Origin: Monodelphis domestica
Taxonomy: Eukaryota; Chordata; Mammalia; Didelphimorphia; Didelphidae
NCBI RefSeq assembly: GCF_027887165.1
Contig: NC_077233.1
Location: 231,685,872-231,749,871 of the forward strand
Length of the DNA: 64,000 nt
Direction of reading: 5' to 3'
Numbering within the stretch: the stretch's first letter is position 1; each line of letters starts with the position of its first letter. Under the pieces are notes generated by a model. That model did no database searches. It worked only from the letters and a program-made list of their open reading frames with translations, and was not told where the DNA came from. The translations under genes and the position numbers were made by a program. Below are positions 1 through 11,704 of this stretch, piece by piece.

Positions 1-97
1 GCTAATAACTGTCTAAGGATGGATTTGAATTCATGAAGGTGAGTCTTCCAAACTACAGGCCTGGCACTCTATCTACTGCACCACCTAATTGCCCAAA
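1..97 (-). mobile_element. tRNA-headed SINE, cut by the window edge
   Basis: Reversed head CACCACCTAATTGCCC preceded by CTGGCACTCTATCTACTG. The subfamily cannot be told from this part. Confidence 0.7.
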
Positions 98-301
98 AGA
101 ACCCTTACTGGAGATTTTTCTATATCATAGCTCTCCATTTCTCTCTATACCCATCAGATAACTCTCAGTAAGACCAGATCTACTTCAATTTCCCCATGCC
201 TGTCAACTTGGCAGTAACAAGACCTAGGCAAAGGTTACACCAGAGTCCCTTCCCAGTGTTCAGGACCTTCCTCTGGTCCTCCAGCTAAAAATGAACTTCT
301 A

Positions 302-600
302 ATGGTGATGGATAATATTTTCAACATGAGTCCCTTGGAGTTGTCTTGGATCCTTGCATTGCTGATACTAGTTACGTCATTCACAGTTGATCATCATACA
401 TCATTGTTGTTAATATGTACAACATTCTTCTTGTTCTGCTCATTTCATTTTGCATCACTTCATATAAGTCTTTTGAGAATTTTTTTATTGTCCTGTTCAT
501 CATTTATTATAGCACACTAGTATCCCACTACAATTATATACCACAACTTGTTCAACCATTCCCCAATTGATGGAGACATCCTTCAGTTTCCAGGTCTTTG
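302..600 (-). mobile_element. L1 3' region fragment
   Basis: On the minus strand this reads CAATTGGGGAATGGTTGAAC and the MEYY-type ORF2 end, the same as 30800-30960 of the full-length L1 but far more diverged. Confidence 0.8.
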
Positions 601-718
601 ATACCCCAAAATATTTTTGATCTGCATTTCTTGAGAGAGCTTCCTCATCTAAGTTATCACTCTGCCAATGACATCATGGGTCCAACCATTATCCCCTTTC
701 ACCACCTCAATCCAGACA

Positions 719-719
719 A

Positions 720-774
<55 letters not shown>
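719..774. repeat. (CA)n microsatellite, 56 bp
   Basis: Uninterrupted except for one T near 726. Long reading frames crossing it are artefacts. Confidence 0.98.
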
Positions 775-777
<3 letters not shown>

Positions 778-840
778 ATGAAAGCAGGGAGTCTGCTTTT
801 TCATCACTGCATCCTCAGTGCCTGGCACACATTTTTATTG
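778..840 (+). mobile_element. L2 3' end scrap
   Basis: GCAGGGAGTCTGC then CATCCTCAGTGCCTGGCACA resembles the L2 end. Very short. Confidence 0.4.
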
Positions 841-1329
841 ACTTTTTTGTTTGGATTGTTTGACCGAGTGTTTGGGAAGAAAAAAATTCATGCACATACT
901 GTTTGCTTTGTCATCACTGATGGGGACCTCAGCAGTATGATTATCAAAAGCTGTATTTTCATGGTGGAGAGGACACATATGAAAGCATGGTAAAGCAGTG
1001 TTCTGGTTGGTCCTTTTGAGGAAATAGTCACAAACCACCACTTGGTCAGTCATTTTCCCAGTTAATAAAGCCCTACTCTTCCTCTGGTTCATTGGAAATG
1101 GACTCAAGATCTTCAGAACTCAGGAAATGTTTCTTTGTCTCTGTGCACTGATCAACATATTTGACTGCATGACAGGTAAGAGGATCATGTCATCATGTCA
1201 AAGCAGTAATTCCTTCAGTTCTAAGTCCTGCATGTCCCCAGAAGTTAACAGCAGAGCTCCAGAGCATTTTCTCTGGGAGAGCCCCCATGGTTCACCCACA
1301 AGCATGCATTCTGCAATCTGCATTATACT

Positions 1330-1560
1330 CACCTATGCATATGTACATACACAGATATGTATATCTATATAAAGATATAGATCACATATGTTGCATATAG
1401 ATATATACATAATATAGCTAGAAAGGTACATATAAGGTATGGATAGGTGGTGTATATATATATACATATACATATTTTTTTTTACTTTTTTATTTTTAAA
1501 GTTTCAGGTATATATGTATATACCTGAAACTTTAAATTTTTTTAATTTAAATTTTAAATT
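1330..1560. repeat. AT-rich low-complexity tract
   Basis: TATA/CATA stutters and T- and A-runs, including a small palindrome around ATATACCTGAAACTTTAAA/GTTTCAGGTATAT near 1498-1534. Confidence 0.8.
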
Positions 1561-1607
1561 TAAAAATTCTTTATTTATCCTTTGCTCCTTAAGAGGGTCA
1601 CTCTTCT

Positions 1608-1795
1608 ATAATCATAGGATTATAGACCTAGAACTTAAAGTCTAAGAGGCCATCTACTCCAAATCCTTCATTCTATTGATAAGAAAATTGAGGATCACAG
1701 AAGGGAAGGAACTAGCCCAAGGTGGTACAGCTAGTAAGTGGTAGAGCTAAGTCTCAAAACCAGATTTCTCTATCACTACACCCCCGTCTCTTAGG
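1608..1795 (-). mobile_element. MIR-like CORE-SINE
   Basis: ATCATAGGATTATAGACCTA at the tail end and the reversed CORE with ACAGCTAGTAAGTGGTAGAG. Confidence 0.65.
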
Positions 1796-1799
1796 AACT

Positions 1800-2757
1800 A
1801 CAGATGTCCTTATTTATCTCCCAGTATGGTGGCAAAAGAGACTGGGTATCATGATGAGGGACATCCATCCTATCATCTTTCCTGAGATTTTCTCCATGTT
1901 AGTCACCATCTGCAGCACAAAATATTTGGTGTCCTTCCCCAAGTTAGAGACCCAACCACCATTTCATTCCTTCTCATAGCACTTATTCACAGTCCAGTCC
2001 TTTTTACAACTTTACCTAAATAGGCATCATTGATTATTTTCAACCACCTGGAGAATTTGTCTTCAGAGCTGATGTCTAAAAAATAACAGGAAGTTACCCC
2101 CTCCCAATCTTAATGTTTGCTCAGCCCCCAATATCTATAGCTGTCCTTAAACAATTGAAAAAAAAAACTCAAAGGACAATAGTACTGTAGGGTGAGGATT
2201 CACAAAGAAGAAAGAGTTTCATTTCTAGAGCAAGTCACCTCTAGGAGCCCATATTATTAAATCACTAAAGATCATTCTCTAGAGGAGATGTATAAAAAGT
2301 GCTCTTTATCCCAGTTTGCAAGTGGTAGGAGTAGTACCTTTCTGACTCTGGACCTAACAAATGTGGCGCCATCATTTCAAAGGCATCAGTATATTGACTG
2401 AAATGAGGGGTTGTCATGACGAGTCTCCCGATAGCCTTTTGTGGGGAAGATCCTTATATATTCTGTAGCCAAGTGATCCTCTGTAGCCCTGTGCCATTTA
2501 AAATTTTGGTATTGAGGAATTGAGTCCCTGATCAACTTGCTGATTTGTGACCATGGACAAGATTTGTTTCCGATTATTGACAATATCAATTCCTAACTGA
2601 AGCCATCACTGGAAAACTTGGTATAGCTTTTCCTTCATCTTTCTGAATAATCGTAGTTCTGAATTACCTATCTACATGCAATATTCACTTTGATTTTAGA
2701 CAGGCTAAGGGAAAAGAGGACACATGCACATATGCACACACATATCCACACAGTTTG
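1800..2757. other. No gene seen
   Basis: Apparently unique, AT-moderate sequence. Short reading frames have no recognisable homology. Confidence 0.6.
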
Positions 2758-2953
2758 GGGTTTTTTTTAACCTTACCTTATGTCTCAGAATCAATACTAA
2801 GCATCAGTTCCAAGGCAAAAGAGGTTAGGCAATTGGGATTCCATTACCTGCCCAGGGTCACACTGCTAGGAAGTATCAGAGGCCAGATGTGAACCCAGGT
2901 CCTCCCAACTCCATGTATAGTACTGTATCCATTGTTCTACATATCTGCCCCTG
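2758..2953 (-). mobile_element. WSINE1-type SINE
   Basis: Poly-T start, then CTCAGAATCAATACTAAGCA and the tRNA-like head reversed at the right end. About 195 bp, near full length. Confidence 0.8.
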
Positions 2954-2974
2954 AACTACATAGTTATTTGCATG

Positions 2975-3130
2975 TTGTCTCCTCACATGATTGTGAGGTC
3001 CTCACGGGCAAGGAATATTTGTTTGTTTTGTATTTTTGTATCTTGTTAATTTTTATTATTATTTTATTTATTTTGTATTCCCAGACTTAGCACAGTGCCT
3101 GGCACCTGCTTTTTGACTAACTAACCAATG
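2975..3130 (+). mobile_element. L2 3' end fragment
   Basis: GTATTCCCAGACTTAGCACA then GTGCCTGGCACC, the L2 terminal block, preceded by a T/A-rich stretch. Confidence 0.6.
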
Positions 3131-3479
3131 GAGAATTTAAGTAACTGAAAATAGATAGTGAAGGCATTCTGAACTCCCTAGGTAAAAATGAACTGCTCCT
3201 TACTAGTCTCAGACATAAAAATAAAGAAAATGGCACTGGTGAAGCTGATAATACTAAACTACTCAACCATTACCCTCTTCCAGTAAGGACTTCCTCTATT
3301 ATAGTCCCATATATATATGGTCCAAACTGGGTTCAATATTGGGCAGGCTCACTACATGGAAGAGTCAGATTTCTTTTCTCATAGTGTTTGGCTAATTACA
3401 TCCCTCACCCTGATGCCCTGAGAAAAAATTCATTAAGGCTTAAGTTTTGACTCATGTCTAAGATTTCTCCAAAATGACT

Positions 3480-3615
3480 GTTATCTCCATTTTGCAGATG
3501 AGGAAACTGAGGCTGAGACATATTCAGTGACTTAATTGCTCAGGATCATACAACTAGTGTTTGATATAGGACTTGAACTCAGGTTTTTTGGATCCTAAGC
3601 TCAACATTCCACATG
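3480..3615 (-). mobile_element. MIR-like CORE-SINE fragment
   Basis: CCATTTTGCAGATGAGGAAA then ATACAACTAGTGTTTGATAT. Confidence 0.65.
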
Positions 3616-3619
3616 ATAC

Positions 3620-4425
3620 AGAGTTGCCCAAGAAAGAGATATCTGGTCATCTCAAAGGCATAAGAGCATTGAGCCACACATGGCCAACAAGCAGACACTG
3701 AGTTCATCCTCTTCAAGTACACCCTCTCAGTGCAGAGTCATACACAATGTGGTTGCCTAGAAGCAGGTACGTCAGCTTTGATCCTGTTCTGGTCAAAATT
3801 TGCTCCACCTCCTCCCCTTCTTCTGACTTTCTAAGTCAATAGGACTGCTGACCATCTCACAGATTGGATAACAAGTTATTTCCCTATAAGCAAAATAGGG
3901 ATGGCATGGCAGGAAGGAGAAGCTCAATCACCAGCTCAATCAGCCAAAAGGATTCCCCTTCCCACTGTCTGCTATAGAGCACAGGAATCATCACAATAAT
4001 TCCCATCACCCCTGACTGGCCAGAAAGGATATCCTCATATAAGCCCCTCATATAGAAAAGCAACAAGAAAATTGCTCTCATCCTGAGAATCTAGGAGTAT
4101 AGAGACTGAGGAAGCAGGCAAGGTAAGGGGATTGTAGGCACCAGGGCCTGAGGAAAACCAAAAGGCAGCTAAGGCTAAACAGGCTGAGGGAGTAGAGGCA
4201 ACTTCAGCCGTCTCAATGGATGCAACATTTGCCAATAGTAGAGAACCAGTTTGCTCATTTGAATCTCCGAATGACAAGAAGGCTCATTTTCAAAGGACTT
4301 CCCTGTTAGAATCTCAAATGCACTCAGCAAATGGTGCAACAGCAATCAACCTGTTCTAGGAATACAACTGCTGGGACTGAAGTGGAAAAAGATCCAAACA
4401 TGCCTACTAGTTGTTCTCCTAAATC
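3620..4425. other. No gene seen
   Basis: Unique-looking sequence between SINE and L2 fragments. Overlapping short minus-strand frames look random. Confidence 0.6.
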
Positions 4426-4429
4426 TAGA

Positions 4430-4586
4430 TGCAATTTCCTGGCTCTTTGGCTTTGCCCAGACTGTCTCCTATGCCTAGAATGCCCTCCTGTCCCCTCACT
4501 TCCATCTTTTAGATCCATTGCTGCCTTCTAGATTCAGTTTAGGGCCAACATCTACTCAAAACCTTCTCTCTGTCTCTGTCTCTGCC

Positions 4587-4641
<55 letters not shown>

Positions 4642-4830
4642 GTCCCCCTCTCCCTTTCCCTCTCTCTCTTTTTCTCTCACGACCTTGTATTTACTTTTCT
4701 GTGTATATTTCATAAATCCTCCCCTTTCCTATCATCATTCACCCAGTAGTATGTAAGTTCCATGAGGGCAAGAAATCTTCCCCCCCCCCCTCGGTTGTGT
4801 TTCTCTATCAAGCATCAAGAATAGTGTTGA
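4430..4830 (+). mobile_element. L2-like 3' region split by a microsatellite
   Basis: CCTATGCCTAGAATGCCCTC on the left and GTATGTAAGTTCCATGAGGG on the right are L2 3' blocks in order. A (CTGT)n(CT)n run and a poly-C lie inside. Confidence 0.5.
4566..4678. repeat. (CTGT)n/(CT)n microsatellite
   Basis: Compound run: TCTG units at 4588-4624, then CT-rich. Confidence 0.95.
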
Positions 4831-4924
4831 TATTTTTTTACTGCCCTTCCCCTCCTTGAATTCTCATTGGCAAACCCCCTCTATCAATGCAGATTGATAG
4901 ATCAATCATCAACCCCCTCATAAA

Positions 4925-5070
4925 TTATAGACTTAGAGAATTGCTTGAAGATACTGGGAAATTAAAGACTTGCCCAGGATCACACAATGAATATGGGTCA
5001 AATCTAGGATATGAACCCAGATCTTCCTGGGTCCCAAACTATCCCTGTATCTACTGAAGGGTGTTGCCTA
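4925..5070 (-). mobile_element. MIR-like CORE-SINE fragment
   Basis: GACTTGCCCAGGATCACACA then GAACCCAGATCTTCCTGGGT. Confidence 0.6.
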
Positions 5071-5183
5071 TCTGAGCTAATATATAATTGATTCTTAATA
5101 GAAATTTGTTGAATGGAAAGCAGTCATTTGATTTTTTTAAGGGTATTCAGTCTTTGTCAGAAAGCAAGGGTTTGTCTCCAAAC

Positions 5184-5186
5184 AAA

Positions 5187-5245
<59 letters not shown>
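5184..5245. repeat. (GAAA)n microsatellite
   Basis: About 14 tetranucleotide units. Confidence 0.98.
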
Positions 5246-5391
5246 GGCATTAAATCAAATTGTAAGCTAGACCTACTCCCTTTTCCCAACCAGGTTCCTG
5301 ACATGAATGATCAATCATGCTAGGCCTGCCCTCTCTGGTTCTATGTCCCCATACTACATAGACAGGGCACTGGACTAGAAATCAAGGAATT

Positions 5392-5638
5392 GTTGTTGTT
5401 CAGTTATTTCAGTCATGTTTGATTCTCTATGACCTCATTTGGAGTTTTCTTGGCAGACTTACTAGAGTAGTTTGCCATTGTCTTCTCCAGCTCATTTTAC
5501 AGATGAGGAAACTGAGGCAAACAGGGTTAAGTGACTTGCTCAGGATCAAACAACTAGGAAATATCAGAGGCCAGATTTGAACTAAAGCCTTCCTGACTCT
5601 AGCTTGGTACTATGTCCACTGCCTCACCTAATTGCCCC
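5392..5638 (-). mobile_element. SINE with RTE/BovB-like tail
   Basis: Opens GTTGTTGTTCAG, then TGACCTCATTTGGAGTTTTC (tail similar to BovB), then reversed CORE and tRNA head ending ACCTAATTGCCCC. Full length. Confidence 0.8.
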
Positions 5639-5639
5639 T

Positions 5640-5795
5640 ATTGCTCCAGGTCAATAAGACCTGTATTCACCAGTTTTGTAATAGCAGTAAGTCACTTAAT
5701 CACTGTTCCTCAGTTTTCTTATCTGTAGAATAAGAGTGGTCCCGGTGACTTCTGAGGTCCTTCCCATGGCTAAATCTATGATCCTATGATTCCCT
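5640..5795 (+). mobile_element. MIR-like CORE-SINE
   Basis: CTCAGTTTTCTTATCTGTAG then CTAAATCTATGATCCTATGA. Confidence 0.65.
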
Positions 5796-5967
5796 CCATC
5801 CACCAAGCTTGTCCTCACTAGTTTATGGAAGCATCTCCACTCTGAGTCATCCTCTCAGGGCCCTGAACCCTGATTTCTACCTTCTAAGGTCAATAAATCT
5901 GTGCTAATGTGCTTTTAAAAAGACCTGACAGTCAGTGTTTATTCCCTTCTCATTCTAGGTACCTTCT

Positions 5968-6184
5968 CCCTAGGCCTGGCATCAGAACGATATGAGTTCA
6001 AATCCAATCTCATATATTTACTAGCTACATGACCCTGGGTTAATCCTTTAGCCCTGTTTGCCTCAGTTTCCTCATCTGTCAAATGAACTGGAGAAGAAAA
6101 TGGCCTACCTCTCCAATATCTTTGCCAAGAAAACCCCAAATGGGGCCACCAAGAGTCGGGAAAGTCTGAAAAATAACTGAATAA
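5968..6184 (+). mobile_element. SINE with RTE/BovB-like tail
   Basis: CTAGGCCTGGCATCAGAACG, CCTCAGTTTCCTCATCTGTC, CTCCAATATCTTTGCCAAGA and the tail CTGAAAAATAACTGAATAAC. Confidence 0.8.
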
Positions 6185-6850
6185 CGATCTAACAGTGACC
6201 TGGAAACAATGTCCCCTTCATCCCCTTTTATTATCAAATACATAGACAACTACAGAAATGGGGATTTTAGGAGAGCAGAGCATGCATTTGTAGGAAATCA
6301 GGGGCTTAACGATACTTTCACACCTAAGGGGGTAGTTCCTGAACTCTCTACATATAGTAAGTCCCAGGCGGAAGCCCTCAGTGTGTGTCAGCTACGTTTC
6401 CATTTTAGATCCTTCATCTTTCCCTTCTGGAAACTTAGACTGGTTACAGGGGCCAGCAGGGAGACATTCACTCCTCAAAGGGATACACTGAGAAAATAGG
6501 AGGCTGGGTTGATTTGGCTCATGTAGTACAATGGAGAGACTGAGATCCTTCCATTGTCAAGTCACCAATTGGCAGCAAGGTATCCATCATAATTTACCCT
6601 ATGAAGGGTATCCCCATGATGATTTCAGGTGTCAGGGTCTATATAACATTCTGTCTTTCTGAGTTAGTTGTGTTATCTCTGCTCACAGACAGGGTCTCTC
6701 CAAGGATCTCCTCAGACTCTCTAAGAAGATGGGTGCAATGAGAGGAAAGACTCAGAGGGAGGGTCTTGTTGGAGTAGGGCATAATAAAGAATAATCATCA
6801 AAGAGGTGATGTCCAACATTTTGCACCATCTGCTCTGCTGGAACTAGAAA
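6185..6850. other. No gene seen
   Basis: Unique sequence. A 96-codon plus frame at 6209 has no family features. Confidence 0.6.
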
Positions 6851-6854
6851 CCAA

Positions 6855-7055
6855 AGTCATAGGATCATAAATTTAGAGTTAGAAGGGACCTCAAAGACCA
6901 TTGGATCCAATTCTTTCTTTTTCAGAAGGGGAAACTAAGAATAAGAGAAATTGTTGCCTGAAGTCACAGAGCTAGGAAGTGTAAGAGGTAAGATTCGAAC
7001 CTGAGTCTTTTGGATTCCAAGTCTAGAGTTTTAACCAGTGTGCCATGCTATCTCT
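6855..7055 (-). mobile_element. MIR-like CORE-SINE
   Basis: TCATAGGATCATAAATTTAG then GTCACAGAGCTAGGAAGTGT and the reversed head. Confidence 0.7.
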
Positions 7056-7089
7056 TTAAATTCCCATTCCTCTCCTCCCCCCCCCCCCA

Positions 7090-7755
7090 ATTTACATTTG
7101 ATGGCTCTATGAGAACTGAAACCATAGGCTGGAATGAGAAAGGAAGTTATATGAAGAGGCGATCAAGTGAATGATTTTGTCAGCAGTAGAAATGAAATCA
7201 GGCTCTGCTCCTTCATAAATGCGGGCAGAGTCTCTGAGTGGGGCTCTAGGGGACGGTCCTGACTTGCTATGGGGTCCAATGTTGTCAATAAATACTTGAA
7301 AGATTGACAGGTTCGCTTTATGCTTCTATATAACAAAGGAATTCAGTGGGGAACCATGAAATGGGATTGTTAATTATACTTAGTCATTTCTTCACCACAT
7401 AAATACACAGACGGATCTTAGTCATCTTGAGAATCAAGTATCAGGAGACCCTAGCAAACATGGCCTGTTCCCCTATCATTTAAATTGCCACATCTGTGTC
7501 AACAAGTAATAAATTAGATGGGGCGGATAGAAACACATTTTCAGACACAAGGCTCTTAACCTGCGAGTGGGTTTTTTGAAAATAGTTGTCCCCTCTTGAC
7601 AGTCTTGCTAATATTTAATAAATGTTTATTAAACTGAATTGAATTAATTTCCACTCAGATGGACTTTTCCATTGTAAGGGCATTGCCAAGCTGGATCATG
7701 ACCAGAGGAAGGCATCTGGTATAGGGAGGAGAGAGCTGACCATGCTACACAAGAA
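7090..7755. other. No gene seen
   Basis: Unique sequence after a poly-C run (7076-7089). Confidence 0.6.
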
Positions 7756-7756
7756 T

Positions 7757-8760
7757 TGATTAATACAATAAACATTGGTTAAGTGTCTACTAGACTCCAG
7801 GTACTGTCCTTAGAATGGAGGTTACAAAAGAAATAAAAATAGGTCCATGCCTTCAAGGAACTTATATTCTACTGGAGAAAAAATAAGAGGTATGCAGTGA
7901 AGTCAATACTATATGTATGTAGTAATTTCCAGGGGAAAATGCTAACATTTTAGCATTTAGCATTTAATAGTTAGTTTTTGGGATTGCTAGCCACCAAGGG
8001 TATCAGAAAACACCTTTTATAGGAGGTCATATTCAAACTAAGTCCTAAAAGGAGATATCGTTTCTAAGAGAAAGAAGAGAGTGTTCTATGTATGGGGAAT
8101 GGTCTATGCTAGTGATGATGAACCTTTGAGAGATGAGGTGCCAGGCCCCACCCCCAAGATCCCCCCAAGACCAAGTGCCCTTCCCCCACACTGTCAGGTG
8201 TGCCCTGCCCCCACTCTTATCCTACACAGGGCAGGGAGGAAGCATTCCCATTGGGCTACTGGGCAGAGGGGAGGCTGAAGTGAAGAATGTCCTTAGCACC
8301 TGTAGAGAAAGAGAGGGGAATGGTCAGAGCTCTTTGCTTCCCTCCAGCTCTGCTGCCTATGAACTACCCACCGTACCCACTGTGAACTCCCATTAGGCAG
8401 CTGGGCAGAGGGGCAGGGGATGTGAAAAAATATCATAAGATGCAGTGGAGAGGAGGAGGGGAGCAATTCCACCCAAGTCCCTCTGCCTTTCTAGTAATTA
8501 ACTGGAGGGGGGGAGGGTATGTCATCTTTGGCACCTGTGCCATAGGTTTGCCATCACTTCTCTATGCAAAGGTATGTAGGTAGAAAAAGGAATTTCATGC
8601 ACTGGAAACAGTAGGTAGATCTATTTGACTAAAAAGCAGATTGCACAAGAGAGAGTAATGTAAAATAAATCTGAAAATAAAGATTGAAGCAAGATAGTGA
8701 ATGGCTAAATACAAAACCGAGTAGTCTGTATTTTATCCCAGAGCCAGTAGGAAGTCACTG
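7757..8760 (-). mobile_element. L2 LINE 3' part, interrupted by a hAT MITE
   Basis: On the minus strand the L2 3' end is recognised by the block whose plus strand reads ATAAACATTGGTTAAGTGTC and TTCAAGGAACTTATATTCTA. L2 resumes after the MITE to TATTTTATCCCAGAGCCAGT. Confidence 0.65.
8110..8559. mobile_element. hAT-type MITE (450 bp) with 8-bp target duplication
   Basis: Terminal inverted repeats TAGTGATGATGAACCT and AGGTTTGCCATCACTT. Flanks GTCTATGC (8102-8109) and CTCTATGC (8560-8567) match 7/8, the hAT signature. The interior is GC-rich with no transposase reading frame, so it is non-autonomous. It sits inside an L2 copy, hence younger than that L2. Confidence 0.88.
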
Positions 8761-8907
8761 AAGGGTGGAGGAAGAAGGAAGAGAGCTCAGAACTTCAAGG
8801 ATGTTTAACAGAAACCAGGGGAAAGGGTTAGAAAGGAAAGTATAATTGTATTCAAGAATTAAAGGATTGTTACTTGAAAGGATTAGACTTGTTCTGCCTA
8901 GGCTGCT

Positions 8908-9139
8908 GTTGTTCAGTGTGTTCTGCCCTTCCTTTTGAAGTTTTTGAACTTCATTTGAAGTTTTCTTGAAGAAGACACAAAAGTAGTTTGCTTTTTTCTT
9001 CTCCAGTTCATTTTCAGGTGAAAAAGCTGATGCAAATAGGGTTAAGTGACTTGCCCAAAGTAACACAATTAGTAAACGCAAAGATGATGCTTCTTGTTTG
9101 CAAGCCCAGTGCTCTCCCTACTTCACCACCTAGGTGTCT
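8908..9139 (-). mobile_element. SINE with RTE/BovB-like tail, diverged
   Basis: GCTGTTGTTCAG, TTCTTCTCCAGTTCATTTTC and reversed head CACCACCTAGGTGTC. Confidence 0.7.
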
Positions 9140-9159
9140 TTGCTTTACCTAGAATTAGG

Positions 9160-9340
9160 AGCAAGGAGAAGTTGCAAAGAGGCAATTTTGCCTCCACATA
9201 ACGAAAAATTTCCTAACATTTAGGAATACCCTCAAGTGGAATGAGCTACTTCATGGTACAGTACATTCCCCAACACTAAAGGCTTTTAAGTAAAAGTTGA
9301 ATGAGCCTAATATTCTTTGTCTTACCCATGGCACAAGGAG
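9160..9340 (+). mobile_element. CR1/L3-like LINE 3' end
   Basis: GAAAAATTTCCTAACATTTA then AGTGGAATGAGCTACTTCAT follows the L3/CR1 3' pattern of mammals. Diverged. Confidence 0.45.
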
Positions 9341-10440
9341 GACTTCTTCCCTTTGGGGCCTTAGATGAGAGCCCAAATAGAGTGGGTTCATTTTTAGGGA
9401 GACCCAGAACCCAAAGAAGAAATCAGATGTTTATTTGTTTTTTAACTCTCATTATGCCCCCATTCTGAATTCCGGAGGAAAATGTCTTGTATAAAATCTG
9501 CAAAAGGAATTAGCAGGATCCCTTCTAGAAAAGTCACTCAATCCACAAAGTAGTAGATATCAGGTATAGGACAGCTATTTATTTATTATACCACAAAATA
9601 AATGTTTCCCAAACAAAAGACTTAAGATTAAAATTGTGCTTTGGCAAATATTTAAATTGTAAACAGTGACCCATTATATTCTCCCGGGGACTAGGAAAGG
9701 TCTCTCAGGGGATTGGGAGGCTGTTAAACAGATTTCATTTTCTTATTAGTTTTCACCAGATCCTAGTCTTCTAGCCAGTCAACGTTTTGGTTCTCTTAGG
9801 CTTTTCAGCTGCAGGAGGATGGTGTTAATGGTCATCTCTTAGAAGCAGACCAAGAAACTCCCAAACATTTGTACTTATGCAGTTATCACCAGAGCTGAAA
9901 ATGTGTGTCTCAGGATAGCTTGGGATCAGGTGAACACAAAACTGAAAAAGCAACTGTGGACTTGAGAGCTAGCCTCAGTCTCATTTAAACAAGCTCATGT
10001 TCTTGCTCATAGCTACCATACCTGCTTCTGAAGACAGGGAGAGGAGAAAAGGAGTTGGCAGAGCCCCAAGCAACACACTCAGAGGAGAGGAAGAAAAGAG
10101 AAAGGTAGAGACTTTGGCATTTCCATTTAAAGCCTATTGAGTGGGCACTCTTCCAAGCTCACTCACCAATTAGCTTCAACACAGACCCCAGACACTCTAG
10201 ACTACAGCATAAAAGGAATCAACAAGGAACCACTGGTCATGTATGCTCTTTTGGCAAAGGGACCAGAACACAAGGAGCCACATGGGGTTTTCTTCCTGGA
10301 AAGGAGTAGGATACATTCCTATTCCCATGCATCCGTGATATGGTCCCCACTAAAGGTGATCCTGAGGAGACATTGACAACAGGTTTAAATATCATAATTC
10401 TCTAGAAAGTTATCTCAGTAGCAAAAAGAAGGAAACCACC
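9340..10440. other. No gene seen
   Basis: Unique sequence. Nothing beyond short random frames. Confidence 0.6.
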
Positions 10441-10444
10441 TAAT

Positions 10445-10545
10445 TTTTCCAGAATGTCAGCATCAGATTTAGAAAGACCTAGGCTCAAGTAGTGCCTCTG
10501 ACACATACTGATTTTGAGTCCCTTGCTTAATCTCTCATCATCCAC
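10445..10545 (+). mobile_element. SINE head fragment
   Basis: AAGACCTAGGCTCAAGTAGT then CCTCTGACACATACTG. Weak. Confidence 0.45.
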
Positions 10546-10782
10546 TGGTCAACTCTTTAAAACTTTAAATTTCACACAGTTGCCAATAAACATTGGTGGA
10601 GATAATTCCCTCACTAGGAATTATACACACCCCAAAAATGTTTTTAAAGACTTGCAAAATTGGGAAAGAAAACTTCCCCAAAATAGAGTAAGACACACAT
10701 CTGAATACAATTACTTTTTGTACAAATGTACTGTGTTTGGAAAATACAGATTAGTTCATAAGCTAATTGAACAAGCATCCAA

Positions 10783-11030
10783 TTAAGCATGAATTTCTGA
10801 AGTACCTACTATGTACCGAGAGACTACTACTATACTATACTATGTACCAAGTACCAAGCCAGACATTGAGGCTATAGAGACAAGTCAGTCTACCTTCAAG
10901 GAGCTTACAGTCTCTTAGAAAGGAATAACATGAATACAGCTAAGTAAATAAAAATATCCCCAAAATACAAAGTAATTTCAAGGAAAAGGGCACTAATAAC
11001 GGATGGGACTGGGAGAGAACCATGAAATAG
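10783..11030 (-). mobile_element. L2 3' end fragment
   Basis: GAAGTACCTACTATGTACCG then CTTCAAGGAGCTTACAGTCT on the plus strand, the reversed L2 end. A TACTATAC stutter lies at 10827-10845. Confidence 0.6.
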
Positions 11031-11704
11031 AACAGCATCAAACAACATATTTACTGTTTATAAAGATGATAAATCTTTAAAACAAAGAAAGATAAATAGA
11101 CTTTCCCTATGCCCAGAAGAAAAGGCTTCAAGCTCCCAAGAGGACCCCAAAGATCTGAGAAAGGAAATACAGAAATACTTCACTGAGGTCCACAGTCTGG
11201 AGAAGGGAGATCTAGCAACATGACATCTGTCCTGATAATTCTTGTGCCCAATCACCTCCCTCACTCAAGCCTGGAGTCCTAGTGCCTGTTCCACATGATG
11301 ATGGCCTCTGCTTTTGTTTATTCCACTGAGTAGTTGCCTCTGCCTAGATTTTCACTTCCTTAGGAAAGGACATCTCAGAGCCTCCTCTTCTCAAATTCCA
11401 TGCTCTTCTATAAGTCTTATCTTACCTATCTATTCTTATTCAACTTGCCCTCACTGAACCCTGGAGTCTCTACCACATACAGCTTCAGGCTCAGCTACAA
11501 TATGATTATGTTCTTTGAGAAAAATCAAGAACACATCCCTTCAGACTAGCAGGAGCCCCTCTAATTCTACTCTTCTAGGACCTAAAGCCTGTCATCTCCT
11601 AAGCAGGAAGTGAGAGAACAGGGCTTTCCTTTCCAAAACTCTCCCTCATACCAGGAGGGGGTTCCCTTTCTAAAGACCCTCACCCTAACTTGGTGACTTA
11701 GTCA
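11031..11704. other. No gene seen
   Basis: Unique or very old repeat sequence. Confidence 0.55.

Noticed and set aside
598-993. 131-codon plus frame
   Set aside because: It is built across a (CA)n run giving poly-TH. No family features; artefact.
8081-8396. Proline-rich frames at the hAT MITE
   Set aside because: They fall inside the GC-rich interior of the MITE, which has no transposase similarity.
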